DNA of 64,000 nt, from assembly GCF_000711965.1 (NCBI RefSeq), contig NZ_JONS01000009.1, positions 1 to 64,000 on the forward strand. The letters are read 5' to 3'. The notes below the pieces were generated by a model. It was not told the DNA's origin and made no database searches. It saw nothing but the letters and a program-made list of their open reading frames with translations. This DNA comes from Actinomyces israelii DSM 43320 (GTDB lineage Bacteria; Actinomycetota; Actinomycetes; Actinomycetales; Actinomycetaceae). The position numbers and the translations under genes are program-made. Positions 1 through 7,973 of the stretch are shown here, piece by piece (the first letter of the stretch is position 1; the number at the start of each line of letters is the position of its first letter).

Positions 1-698
1 GGGTAGATCTTCATTTTCTTGGTCGTCAGGCTCAGTGCCCCGAAGAACGACTGGCTCGCCTTCTTACGGTCCACGTACAGCTTTGTTCTCTTTCCCTTGG
101 GAAGCCACATGCGCCTCGTCTCGGCCTCGTGCTCGAGGCGGACCTCGTCGACGGTGTATACCTCCCATCCGTCCTGGAGCAGATCGTTGACCTGGCGCCG
201 GATCTCGGCCATCCGCCTGGCGATGGCCTTCTCCTCGCGGCGCCCCACGAACGGGTCGGGGAGCAGAGGCTCATGCCCAGAAAGTGCATGAGCAGCCGGT
301 AGGAGGACTCGGACCTGTACTCGACTCCGAACTTGATGGACACGACGTCCTCAAGGGGCCGGGACGTCCCAGAAACCGGCCTTGACTCCTGCCTCCGATG
401 GCGGTCGGCTGAGAATCTCCTCCAGCTCCTTCTTCTGCGCCCGCTTGAGCTTTGCCGCGTTCTCGCCCACGGCGTGACCGGTTACCACGGAGCCCATCCT
501 GGTCTGCCGCCATTCCGACAGCCACTCGCGTATCGTCCCCTCGGCCCGCTCGACCATCTCCGCGATAATATCCAGGCCGACGCCGCGGGCAGCGTACACA
601 ATCGCCTCCGCCTTCATTCTCACCAGCCTGTAGGTGTCCGAGCGCTTCTTCCACCTGATGAGGATGTCCCGTTCCTCGTTCGTCATGTCGATCTGCAT
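1..698 (-). pseudogene. IS630-family transposase remnant, frameshifted and cut by window edge
   Basis: Remains of an IS630-type DDE transposase read leftward and running off the window. Bases 698 to 351 encode the family's N-terminal helix-turn-helix half (MTNEERDILIRWKKRS, then TIREWLSEWRQTRMGSV). The frame breaks near 355, where an extra C in a C run converts VPALEDVVSIKFG into a stop. It breaks again near 268 after HFLGMS. The rest reads LLPDPFVGRREE, then YTVDEVRLEHEAETRRMW (the region expected around the first catalytic Asp) and ASQSFFGALSLTTKK near base 20. Two frameshifts mean no functional enzyme. No terminal repeat or TA target duplication could be recognised on the right-hand side. 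Confidence 0.8.
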
Positions 699-1044
699 GA
701 GGCTATCTTATACGAGGTGCTCCGCAGGCGCCAACCAGGAATCCCGCAGCGGCTGCCCCGGAATGCCATTTTGTTTAATTCCAGTCATAACTCACAAGAT
801 ATGGCGGTGAGGGCCGCGAAGGTGTTCTTCGGGGCGAGCGCATGGGCTGCCGGGCGTCTGGTGTGTCGTCGGGACGGGGTGGGTGCTGGGCTACTCCTAC
901 GACACGGCCGAGCATCTGAGTCAGGTGGTGGCCGACGGGGAACTGGTGGCCCGCATCGAGCGGGACCTCGCGGCGCGGACGGTGCGCGCACACGGCCCGG
1001 GCGGGGCCCTACCCGCACCAGCACAAGCGGCATACGGTGAGGGC
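699..1044. other. Intergenic stretch with a possible gene remnant
   Basis: Separates the IS630 remnant from the DinB-like gene. A plus-strand open stretch (about 850-1040) reads GVWCVVGTGWVLGYSYDTAE followed by HLSQVVADGELVARIERDLA, which looks protein-like but has no plausible start and runs straight into the DinB gene. I do not recognise it. It could be the 3' end of a gene broken by the IS insertion, or chance coding in GC-rich DNA. Confidence 0.3.
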
Positions 1045-1602
1045 ATGAGCGATAACACCGGCCGCCCCGCAGACTCCGCCCCCTACGCGGACCTCCTGAC
1101 CGCCTCTCTGGACCGCTCCCGCGAGCGCTTCGACCGCGCCCTGGACGGCGTCACCCTCGAGCAGGCCAACACGCGCCCCACCCCGGAGACGGCGCCGCGC
1201 ATCGACTCCCTGACCTGGCTCGCCTGGCACGCGGCCCGGGAGATCGACCTGCAGGTCTCGGCCCTTGCCGCCGTCGAGCCGCTGTGGACCTCGGCCGGCT
1301 TCAGGGAGCGCTTCGCCCTGCCGCTGCCCGACGACACCGAAGACTGGCGCCACACGCCCGAGCAGGCCGCCCTGGTGCGCGTGAGCAGCCTTGCCGTCCT
1401 CACCGACTACCTCGACGCCGCCTACGCGCTCATCCGCGACTACCTGACCAGTCTGAAGCCGGCGGCCCTCGCCGAGATCATCGACCGCTCCTGGCAGCCG
1501 CCGGTCACCCGTGGCTCGCGCCTGGCCTCGATCATCGACGACGCCGCCCAGCACTCCGGCCAGGCCGTCTACTCCCGCCGCCTGCTCGGCCTGGAGGGCT
1601 GA
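1045..1602 (+). CDS. DinB-like / DUF664 family protein
   Basis: A 185-residue protein of the DinB-like four-helix-bundle superfamily. The sequence shows the usual start (YADLLTASLDRSRERFDRAL), a WLAWHAAREIDLQVS segment with the first metal-ligand-type His, and DDAAQHSGQAVYSRRLLGL at the C terminus, where the family's second His lies. Members are predicted metal-dependent enzymes, often tied to thiol or DNA-damage metabolism; no substrate can be assigned here. ATG 1045 follows GGTGAGGG. The same frame stays open upstream to about 883, but that part does not resemble the family. It stands alone between two decayed genes. Confidence 0.7.
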   Translation: MSDNTGRPADSAPYADLLTASLDRSRERFDRALDGVTLEQANTRPTPETAPRIDSLTWLAWHAAREIDLQVSALAAVEPLWTSAGFRERFALPLPDDTEDWRHTPEQAALVRVSSLAVLTDYLDAAYALIRDYLTSLKPAALAEIIDRSWQPPVTRGSRLASIIDDAAQHSGQAVYSRRLLGLEG

Positions 1603-1692
1603 GGCGCCCCGCGACACCCGCACCGCCATCCCATCTGTGCCGCTATCCGCCCATACAGGGACGGCAGAGATGCGAAGGGGAGCGTACCGTCA

Positions 1693-1916
1693 TGGACATA
1701 TGGGCATCACGCCCCCTGCTCTCCCGTCCCGATCTACCAGCAGATCCGCAACGGCGTCATCGAGGGCACCCGCCCGATTCGAGCCGCGCCTGGGCGGCCG
1801 CCTCGTCTCCGTGCGCGCCCTCGCATCGGCCTTCGCCGTCGCCCCGGCCACCATCCATCACCGGGGCCTACGACCTCCTGCGCGCCGAGAGCCTGGTGGT
1901 CACCGGCGCCGAGTGA
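1693..1916 (+). pseudogene. GntR-family regulator remnant
   Basis: Pieces of a GntR/YtrA-type winged-helix regulator in three frames: PIYQQIRNGVIEG, then a stretch equivalent to GGRLVSVRALASAFAVAPAT, then AYDLLRAESLVVTGAE and a stop at 1914-1916. In intact family members these blocks are contiguous (I-Y-x-Q-I, the P-S-x-R-x-L-A recognition region, then Y-x-x-L). Here at least two frameshifts separate them. No intact partner gene, such as the ABC operon these regulators often control, lies next to it. Confidence 0.6.
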
Positions 1917-2178
1917 CGACAGCCCGACCGACGTGGCCTGCAACCCGCGCGGAGGACGGGGACAGCGGGGCCCGAGGGCGTCGACCGCTTCAAGGTTGCG
2001 CAGGATGATGGCTCTCCCAGCCAGCGGTGCGCCCGGCCGCGGACCGCTACTTCTCCCTCTCGGACACGGCGGGCCACCCGGAGGCCGACTTCGAGGAGCT
2101 GATCGCCCCGGCCGGAACGGACACCGCCGACCCGCACCGGGCGAGCGGATCGCCCGCCTGCGCGTCGTCACAGGGGGC
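1917..2178 (+). other. Decayed coding remnant between GntR pseudogene and repeat array
   Basis: Plus-strand frame 2036-2150 reads AADRYFSLSDTAGHPEADFE then ELIAPAGTDTA, which resembles the first helix of SnoaL/NTF2-like proteins (A-x-R-Y-F...F-x-x-L-I-A-P-x). There is no start codon with a ribosome site and no C-terminal part. It ends in the 22-bp repeat array. Probably another remnant; the family call is tentative. Confidence 0.25.
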
Positions 2179-2249
2179 TCTCGAGCCGGAAGCGAACCGA
2201 TCTCGACGCGGAACTCGACCGATCTCGACGCGGAATACGACCGATCTCG
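2179..2249 (-). repeat. 22-bp tandem repeat array (three units) at the 3' end of nagA
   Basis: On the minus strand, three exactly 22-bp units follow each other (2249-2228, 2227-2206, 2205-2184), then a half unit. Each begins CGAGATCGGT, has four variable bases, then TTCCGC or TTCCGG and two more bases. The first unit starts three bases after the nagA stop codon. The same unit recurs at 61244, 61994 and 63262. There are no spacers, so it is not a CRISPR array. Confidence 0.85.
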
Positions 2250-2252
2250 GCG

Positions 2253-3494
2253 TCAGAGGGAGGAGGCCACGGCCTCGCCGCGGCGCAGGACGCGCACGGG
2301 CGCGAGCTCGGCGTCGGTAACCACCAGGTCCGCCCACCTGCCGGGCTCCAGGGCCCCGATCGAGCGGTCGCCCAGGATCTCGGCGCCCTGGCAGGACGCG
2401 GCGTAGACGGCATCGACCAGGTCGACCCCGCCGCGCCAGGTGGTGCGCACGACGTCGATGAGGTGCGCGGTGCCCCCGGCGATCGCGCCGCCCTCGGTCA
2501 GGCGGGCGACCCCGTCGGCCACCGTGACCGCGGCGGGCCCGAGCACGTAGTCGCCGTCGGGCATGCCGGCGGCCGCCATGGCGTCGGTCACCAGGACCAC
2601 GCTCTCCCGCCCGAGGGTCTCGAACACGTCGAGGACGATCGCCGGGGCCAGGTGGACGCCGTCGCCGATCATCTCCACGACGCACTCGCCCCGCCGGGCG
2701 GCGGCGAGGAGCTCGGGGACGGGCCCGGGGGCGCGATGGTGCATGGGCCGCATGCCGTTGAACAGGTGGGTGGCGGTAGGGCGGGCCGAGCGCACCGGCC
2801 GGCCGGCCCGCAGGCGCGCCGCGATGCGGGCCGAGGCGTCGGCCAGGCCGGCGCGCACGGGGGCCGCCTCGGAGTCGGTGTGCCCGAAGGAGGGCAGGGC
2901 GCCGCCGTCGACCAGCGCGGCCACGACGCCGTCGTCGCCGGTGATGCCGGGCTTCTCCGGGGCGATCGTCATGGTGACGACGTGCCCGCGGCCGAGCTCG
3001 ATGAGCTCGCGGGTCAGTGCCGCGTCGGGGTCGATGATGTAGGTGGGGTCCTGGGCCCCGCAGCGCTCGACCGAGACGAAGGGGCCCTCGAAGTGGATGC
3101 CGGCGAGCTCGCCCGCGTCGCACAGGTCGGCCAGGACGCGCGTGCGGGCCCTCAGGACGTCGGCGGCCGCGGTCACGCAGGAGGCGACCAGGCTCGTGGT
3201 GCCGTGGCGGCGGTGCTCCAGCACCGAGACCATGGCCTGGTCCGCGGTCTCGGCGTTGGGGAAGGACTCCCCGCCGCCGCCGTGGCAGTGGACGTCGACG
3301 AGGCCGGGCAGCAGGTATCCGCCCTCGGGGGCGACGACGGCGCCGGCCAGCAGGTCGTCCCAGCCGGCCCGCCCGGCCTCGGCCGCGGCCCCCACCCACG
3401 CAATGTGCCTCTCGGCGACGACGACCAGGCCGTCCTCGATGAGGGCGGTGGGGGTGACGACTCGCCCGCGCAGGGCCTCGGCAACACTGCTCAT
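2253..3494 (-). CDS. nagA: N-acetylglucosamine-6-phosphate deacetylase
   Basis: Cytoplasmic amidohydrolase (413 residues, normal family length) that removes acetate from GlcNAc-6-phosphate to give glucosamine-6-phosphate in amino-sugar catabolism and cell-wall recycling. Visible motifs in order: DVHCHGG (about 67-73), the metal site in HFEGPFVS (134-141), HLFNGM (243-248), DGVH (278-281) and the catalytic TDAM (303-306). The ATG at 3494 is preferred because the upstream in-frame codons lack family similarity. No nagB or transporter is adjacent. The gene ends directly at a 22-bp repeat array. Confidence 0.92.
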   Translation of the reverse strand: MSSVAEALRGRVVTPTALIEDGLVVVAERHIAWVGAAAEAGRAGWDDLLAGAVVAPEGGYLLPGLVDVHCHGGGGESFPNAETADQAMVSVLEHRRHGTTSLVASCVTAAADVLRARTRVLADLCDAGELAGIHFEGPFVSVERCGAQDPTYIIDPDAALTRELIELGRGHVVTMTIAPEKPGITGDDGVVAALVDGGALPSFGHTDSEAAPVRAGLADASARIAARLRAGRPVRSARPTATHLFNGMRPMHHRAPGPVPELLAAARRGECVVEMIGDGVHLAPAIVLDVFETLGRESVVLVTDAMAAAGMPDGDYVLGPAAVTVADGVARLTEGGAIAGGTAHLIDVVRTTWRGGVDLVDAVYAASCQGAEILGDRSIGALEPGRWADLVVTDAELAPVRVLRRGEAVASSL

Positions 3495-3648
3495 GCCCCG
3501 CAGTGTAGCCCCAGACATCTGACATCCGCCGAGGTCACCGACCTCGACGGCCTCGGCTCACGGCCTCTTCGCTCGGCTTCTCGCGGCTCCCCCGGCGCGC
3601 GCGACAGCCGGCCGGCACCGGCCCAGGCCAGCTGGGACGGCACGCTCA

Positions 3649-4464
3649 TCAGCTCCTTCGTCTCCACAGCCGCAGGCCGCCCAGGGTGCAGATCCCGGTC
3701 ACAGGCAGGGCCAGAAGCAGCCGCAGCCACTCGACACGGCTCACCCCGGTGCCCGTGTAGACGCCGATCATGACGTCGAGCCACTGCTTGAGCGGGTTCC
3801 ACTCCAGGACCTTCTGGAGGACCTCGGGCAGGGCGTCCAGGGGCACGGCCCCGCCCGAGCCGAAGAACATGATGAAGAAGACCGCGGCGGACAGGGCCTG
3901 GGTGACGCGGGCGGAGACGCGCAGCGTCCCGATGAGGAAGCCCAGCGCCGACAGCCACAGGACCGAGCCGAGCAGGAGCAGGAGGTAGACGGGGCTCCAC
4001 AGGCTCGCCCGCAGGCCGTCGTGCAGCCCGACCACCAGGATGATGATCGTCAAGGCGCCGGCCGCCAGGACCAGGGTGGAGATCAGGACGGCCGCGGCGA
4101 ACAGCCGGCTCGGCAGAGGCACGACGGCGTAGCGGCGGTCCACGCCGTGGCTGCGCAGCTCGGCGAGGTAGATCGGCAGGCCCATGAGCAGGAGGTTGGC
4201 CACCACGGTGAGGACAAGAGCGGAGAACATGGCGTCGATGAAGTGCACTCCGGGGCCGATCTCGGTGGAGCCGTAGGGGATGCCGATGAAGACGTACATG
4301 ATCACCGGGAACGCCAGGGAGAAGAACACCGCGACGGGCTCGCGCAGGAGCAGGACGAGCTCCTGACGCGCCCACACGGGCAGGATCCGCCACCAGGGCG
4401 CGGGGCGGGCGCGATCGGATACCGCCGTCCGCGTCCGCTCGTTCCGGTTCATGGAGCGGCTCAT
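3649..4464 (-). CDS. ABC-2 type transporter permease
   Basis: Integral membrane subunit (271 residues) of an exporter, paired with the ATPase that overlaps its start by ATGA (4461-4464). After a basic cytoplasmic N terminus it shows about six hydrophobic segments (LLREPVAVFFSLAFPVIMYV, LVLTVVANLLLMGLPIYLAE, LFAAAVLISTLVLAAGALTI and others) and the late WNPLKQWLD motif typical of ABC-2 permeases. The start at 4464 has GGAGGG about six bases upstream. The substrate is unknown; drug or lipid export is common for this architecture. Confidence 0.85.
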   Translation of the reverse strand: MSRSMNRNERTRTAVSDRARPAPWWRILPVWARQELVLLLREPVAVFFSLAFPVIMYVFIGIPYGSTEIGPGVHFIDAMFSALVLTVVANLLLMGLPIYLAELRSHGVDRRYAVVPLPSRLFAAAVLISTLVLAAGALTIIILVVGLHDGLRASLWSPVYLLLLLGSVLWLSALGFLIGTLRVSARVTQALSAAVFFIMFFGSGGAVPLDALPEVLQKVLEWNPLKQWLDVMIGVYTGTGVSRVEWLRLLLALPVTGICTLGGLRLWRRRS

Positions 4465-5507
4465 CGTGCCGCCCTCCCCTCTGCACTGGTCGCGGCGGCC
4501 CCAGCGGTACCGACCGCACTGGCCGCGCCGACCGTCACCGCGTAGGTGAAGACGTCCTCCAGGCGGATCGGTCCGCGCAGCACGTCCTGGCACCCCAGCC
4601 CGCCGCGCTCGCGGGCCGCCTCGACCCGCTCGCCGACCCGCACGACCTCGTCCCTGGAGCCCACCAGGAGGCGGGTGTCCCCGGTTCCAATGAGTTCGAC
4701 GTCGTGGCGCCGCGCCCAGGCGTCGACGTCGGGGGCGACCCCGATGAGGCGCAGTCTCCACCGGCCGCCGGCGAGTCCCAGCACATCCTCGACCGGTCCC
4801 TGGAGCACGAGCCGGCCCCGGTTGAGCACCAGCAGCCTGTCGGCGTAGGCCTCCGCCTCGCTCAGGTCGTGCGTCGAGGCCAGGACCGCGACGCCCTCAT
4901 GGCGTCGGCGCCGGAGGAACTCCCACAGCTCGGCGCGCGCGACCGGGTCGATCCCGCTGGTCGGCTCATCGAGGACCAGGGCGCGGGGACGCCCGATGCA
5001 GGCCAGGACGACGTCCAGCCGCCTGGCCCATCCGCCCGACAGGGAGCCGACCGGAGAGTCCACGTAGGCATCCAGACCGAGCTGTGCGACGATCTCGGCC
5101 ACCGGCCCGGGGTCGTCGTACAGGCACGCGGCGGCACTGATGGCCTCCTTGACCTTGAGCCGCTGAGGCAGGCCCGCCTCCTGGAGCTGGACGCCGATGA
5201 CCATCCGCTGCTCCCCCGACGGCCGCACCCGCCGGCCGGCGACGCGGACCTCGCCCGCGGTGGGCGAGCGCAGGCCGGAGACCATCTCCATGGCGGTGGT
5301 CTTGCCCGAGCCGTTGGGGCCCACGAGGACGACGATCTCGCCGGGGGCTACCGAGAAGGACACGTCGTCCAGGGCGGGCGCCTCTGCGCCCGGGTACCGC
5401 TTGGACGCCCCCTCCCACTCCATCACACGCCGCGCGGCGGAGGCGACGTCACCGATTCTGCTGCCGCCCGTCGACGGCGCTCCCCGCTCTCGATCCCGCT
5501 TCAGCAT
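4461..5507 (-). CDS. ABC transporter ATP-binding protein (ABC-2 exporter)
   Basis: Nucleotide-binding subunit of the exporter formed with the overlapping permease. Motifs with the start at 5507: Walker A GPNGSGKT (63-70), Q-loop VQLQ (106-109), signature LSGGW (156-160, W where Q is usual), Walker B LVLDEP (177-182) and H-loop STHD (211-214). A roughly 130-residue C-terminal extension follows, as in DrrA/CcmA-like exporters. The frame is open upstream to another ATG at 5603, which would place the CAGTTTG palindrome inside the gene. ATG 5507, with AAGGGTGAGG upstream, is therefore preferred; the start is uncertain. Confidence 0.85.
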   Translation of the reverse strand: MLKRDRERGAPSTGGSRIGDVASAARRVMEWEGASKRYPGAEAPALDDVSFSVAPGEIVVLVGPNGSGKTTAMEMVSGLRSPTAGEVRVAGRRVRPSGEQRMVIGVQLQEAGLPQRLKVKEAISAAACLYDDPGPVAEIVAQLGLDAYVDSPVGSLSGGWARRLDVVLACIGRPRALVLDEPTSGIDPVARAELWEFLRRRRHEGVAVLASTHDLSEAEAYADRLLVLNRGRLVLQGPVEDVLGLAGGRWRLRLIGVAPDVDAWARRHDVELIGTGDTRLLVGSRDEVVRVGERVEAARERGGLGCQDVLRGPIRLEDVFTYAVTVGAASAVGTAGAAATSAEGRAAR

Positions 5508-5537
5508 GTCGTCCACAGCCTCACCCTTTCGCAGAAA

Positions 5538-5561
5538 CAAACCAGTTTGTATAACAAACTG
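5538..5561. promoter_or_regulatory. Putative operator: overlapping CAAAC/GTTTG palindromes
   Basis: Two overlapping inverted repeats: CAAAC-CA-GTTTG (5538-5549) and the perfect CAGTTTG-TATAA-CAAACTG (5543-5561). A further CAAACT lies at 5595. The palindrome overlaps a TTATAC sequence on the minus strand that could be a -10 box for the ABC operon. This resembles sites of TetR/MarR-type repressors that control exporters. No such regulator gene is seen nearby, so the binding protein is unknown. Confidence 0.55.
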
Positions 5562-5836
5562 CCGGAGCAAGAGTACCTCTTCTGATTCGGGTTGCAAACT
5601 CATTCGCAGAAGAGACCGAGGCGGTCCGTACAGCCGAGGCGGTCCGCGCATCTGGGTCACTCCGGCCGCGCACGCGCGAGCGCGACCCGAGCTCCCCGAC
5701 GCCGTTGGCGACGGAGCGCGGTCCGGTCCCGCAGGGGCTCGTGCCGGGCGCACCGGGGCAGCACGGAGTATCAGCAGACTATGGCGGGCGGGAGGCCTCG
5801 TGCCGGTCACGCCGGGGGTGCGCCCCTGCTGCGCTC

Positions 5837-7081
5837 CTACTGCGCCAGGCGCTTCTCGACGGTCCTCACCGCCCGGGCCACGTCGCGCTCCGCCCTGGCC
5901 GAGGGCGCGGTCCCGCCCAGCCACAGCAGGCCCTCCCCCACGGGCCGCACGCCCACCACGCGTCCCCGGTCGACCAGGAGAGGGCGGAACATGCCGTTGG
6001 AGGCCGGGCAGATGAGCCGCTCGCCGGAGGCGCCGGTCAGGCAGCTGCGGTCCTTGTAGCCCACATGGAGCTCGTCGAAGGACGGGAGGAAGCGGGCTGC
6101 CAGGGCCCGCCTGCGGCCGGCGTCGAGCAGATCGGGCAGATCGGCGCGCATGTAGAGCGCGCCCGTGCGCGGCGCCGGCTCCCCCGCGCCCAGGACGCGC
6201 AGCCGTCCCCGCAGGCCGCCCTCGGCGACGGCGCGCACCAGGGGCACCCGGGCCGCCTCGGCATCGGCGTCGTAGCCCTCCCCGCCGGTCTCCTCCAGGG
6301 CGTCCTCCAGCGCCCCGGCGGCCTCCCGCTTGGGCAGGGTGGTCCAGCGGGCCAGGTCGTCGGCGCTGACGGGCCCGTGGCTGGTGGCGTAGCGGCGGGC
6401 GATCTCGGCCAGGGCCGCCGCGTGGCCCGGGCCGCCCCGCCCGACCCCGGGCCCGGCCGGCCCGCTGTCGGCGTCGGGCAGGGGGCCGGCGTCGACCACC
6501 AGGTGCTCGTTGCCGCGGCGCGGCCCCTGGACCAGGACCCCGTCGCGCTGCAGGCGCACAAGAAGATGGCGGCGCCGGTAGGCCGAGACGTTCTCGCCGC
6601 GGAAGGCCTCCATGAGCCCGGCCTCCTGCCAGGCAGCCAGCAGCTCGGCCCGCGGCAGCGGCCCGCGCCGCCCGATCACGCTCAGGGCGACCTCGGCGGC
6701 GCGCCCGCACAGGGCCTCGTCGACGCCGTGCTCGGCCTCACTGCGCCGCGTCCAGGCGTCCATGCGGTGCATGAGGGCCACGCGCAGCCAGTGGTGGTCC
6801 GCGGCGGCGGTGATGTGGACGGTGCCGCGCATGGGCCAGGAGCGCACCAGGTCGCCGCGCGCGAAAGCAGCCCCCACGTCACTGCCCACGGCGCCGCGGG
6901 AGCGCACGACCAGGGCGTGCGGCACCGCGGAGACCTGCTGGCCCTGGACGGCGAGCTGACGGCGCACGGCCTCCACGGGCGTCGGCGCGGCGGTGACCCC
7001 GACCAGCCCGTGGGCGACGATCCGCAGCAGCGAGACCTCCCGGGGCAGGGGGACACCGGACCTCGCGGGTCTCTGGCTCAT
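5837..7081 (-). CDS. Winged-helix DNA-binding domain protein (HTH_42 family)
   Basis: A 414-residue member of the HTH_42 / DUF1006 family, which includes the AlkZ/YcaQ DNA glycosylases that unhook crosslinked or alkylated bases. Family features seen: an N-terminal QQVSAVPHALVVRSRG segment, DLVRSWPMRGTVH (a conserved block), a central region with R-Y-A-x-x-HGPVSADDLARW, and FDELHVGYKDRS followed by NGMFRPLLVDRG near the C terminus. Actinobacterial members of this subgroup are mostly uncharacterised, so a repair role is inference. It is 61 bases downstream of the iron-type ABC ATPase gene on the same strand. Confidence 0.8.
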   Translation of the reverse strand: MSQRPARSGVPLPREVSLLRIVAHGLVGVTAAPTPVEAVRRQLAVQGQQVSAVPHALVVRSRGAVGSDVGAAFARGDLVRSWPMRGTVHITAAADHHWLRVALMHRMDAWTRRSEAEHGVDEALCGRAAEVALSVIGRRGPLPRAELLAAWQEAGLMEAFRGENVSAYRRRHLLVRLQRDGVLVQGPRRGNEHLVVDAGPLPDADSGPAGPGVGRGGPGHAAALAEIARRYATSHGPVSADDLARWTTLPKREAAGALEDALEETGGEGYDADAEAARVPLVRAVAEGGLRGRLRVLGAGEPAPRTGALYMRADLPDLLDAGRRRALAARFLPSFDELHVGYKDRSCLTGASGERLICPASNGMFRPLLVDRGRVVGVRPVGEGLLWLGGTAPSARAERDVARAVRTVEKRLAQ

Positions 7082-7142
7082 GGACGACTCCTTGCGGCGG
7101 GGACCGCCCCACCCTACAGGCCGGCCCGAGGCCAGACGCCCT

Positions 7143-7973
7143 TCACAGCTCGTCGAGCACCGGACGACACATGACGGACTCGCGACCGGCCTTGTCGACA
7201 CTGCGCACCAGCTGGATCCTCATTCCGTAGACCTCGGAGAGGTTGGCCTCCGTGAGGACCTCATGACCGGCCCCATAGGCGAGGAACCCCCCATCGCGCA
7301 TAAGCGCCGCTTTCGATGGGAAGTAGAGAGCCTGGTCAGGGCTGTGCGTGATCATAATGACCGCCTTGCCCTGCTGGGCAGCGAGCCGGTGCGCCATCGT
7401 GATCACCATCGCGGAGTTCCTGTAGTCCAGGTGACTCGTCGGCTCATCCATCATGACCAGCTCGGTGCCCTGGGCCAGGGCCCGGGCGATAAGGACCATC
7501 TGCCGCTCACCCCCCGACAGGCGCGTGTAGGCCTCGGCCACCAGGTGGGACAGGCCGACGGCATCAAGAGCCTCGGCGCAGATGGCCCGGTCCTCGCGGC
7601 TGGGGTTCCCAAGGGGCCCGAGATGCGGGGTGCGCCCCATGGCGACCACGTCCTCGACGGTGAAGGGGAAGGGCGCGGAGTGGTCCTGAAAGACCATGGC
7701 GGCTCTGCGCGCAAGATCCCGCGGGCTCATCGCGGACACGTCCCGGCCGAGGAGCCGGATGCGGCCGGCCTCTGGTCTCGCCTGGCCGAGCAGGAGGCGC
7801 ATCAGGGTGGACTTCCCGCAGCCGTTCGCGCCCAGCACCATGAGGACCTCGCCCGCTGCGAGCTCGAAGCTCACGTCCTTCAGGACGAGGCGCCCGGGCA
7901 CGTACCCGAAGGCCACATGCTCGGCACTGACCACCGGGGCGCCGGAGGAGGAGGCGCTGGTCACTGGACCCAT
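7143..7973 (-). CDS. Iron/siderophore ABC transporter ATP-binding protein (FecE-like)
   Basis: Cytoplasmic ATPase (276 residues) driving a binding-protein-dependent importer of the iron-siderophore/cobalamin class. Motifs: Walker A GANGCGKS (48-55), Q-loop VFQDH (94-98), signature LSGGE (152-156), Walker B LVMMDEP (172-178) and H-loop ITH (208-210). The MDEPTSHLDYRN sequence is typical of FecE/FepC proteins. It overlaps the 3' end of the permease gene by 13 bases, so the three transporter genes form one operon in the order binding protein, permease, ATPase. Confidence 0.92.
   Translation of the reverse strand: MGPVTSASSSGAPVVSAEHVAFGYVPGRLVLKDVSFELAAGEVLMVLGANGCGKSTLMRLLLGQARPEAGRIRLLGRDVSAMSPRDLARRAAMVFQDHSAPFPFTVEDVVAMGRTPHLGPLGNPSREDRAICAEALDAVGLSHLVAEAYTRLSGGERQMVLIARALAQGTELVMMDEPTSHLDYRNSAMVITMAHRLAAQQGKAVIMITHSPDQALYFPSKAALMRDGGFLAYGAGHEVLTEANLSEVYGMRIQLVRSVDKAGRESVMCRPVLDEL

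Noticed and set aside
2179-2249. Possible CRISPR array (regularly repeated 22-bp units)
   Set aside because: Units are directly adjacent with no unique spacers, and no cas genes occur in the window.
4461-6710. A single 749-residue protein joining the ABC ATPase with an upstream extension
   Set aside because: The upstream part is Arg/Gly/Pro-rich and overlaps the winged-helix gene in another frame; the ATPase family begins near 5423-5507.
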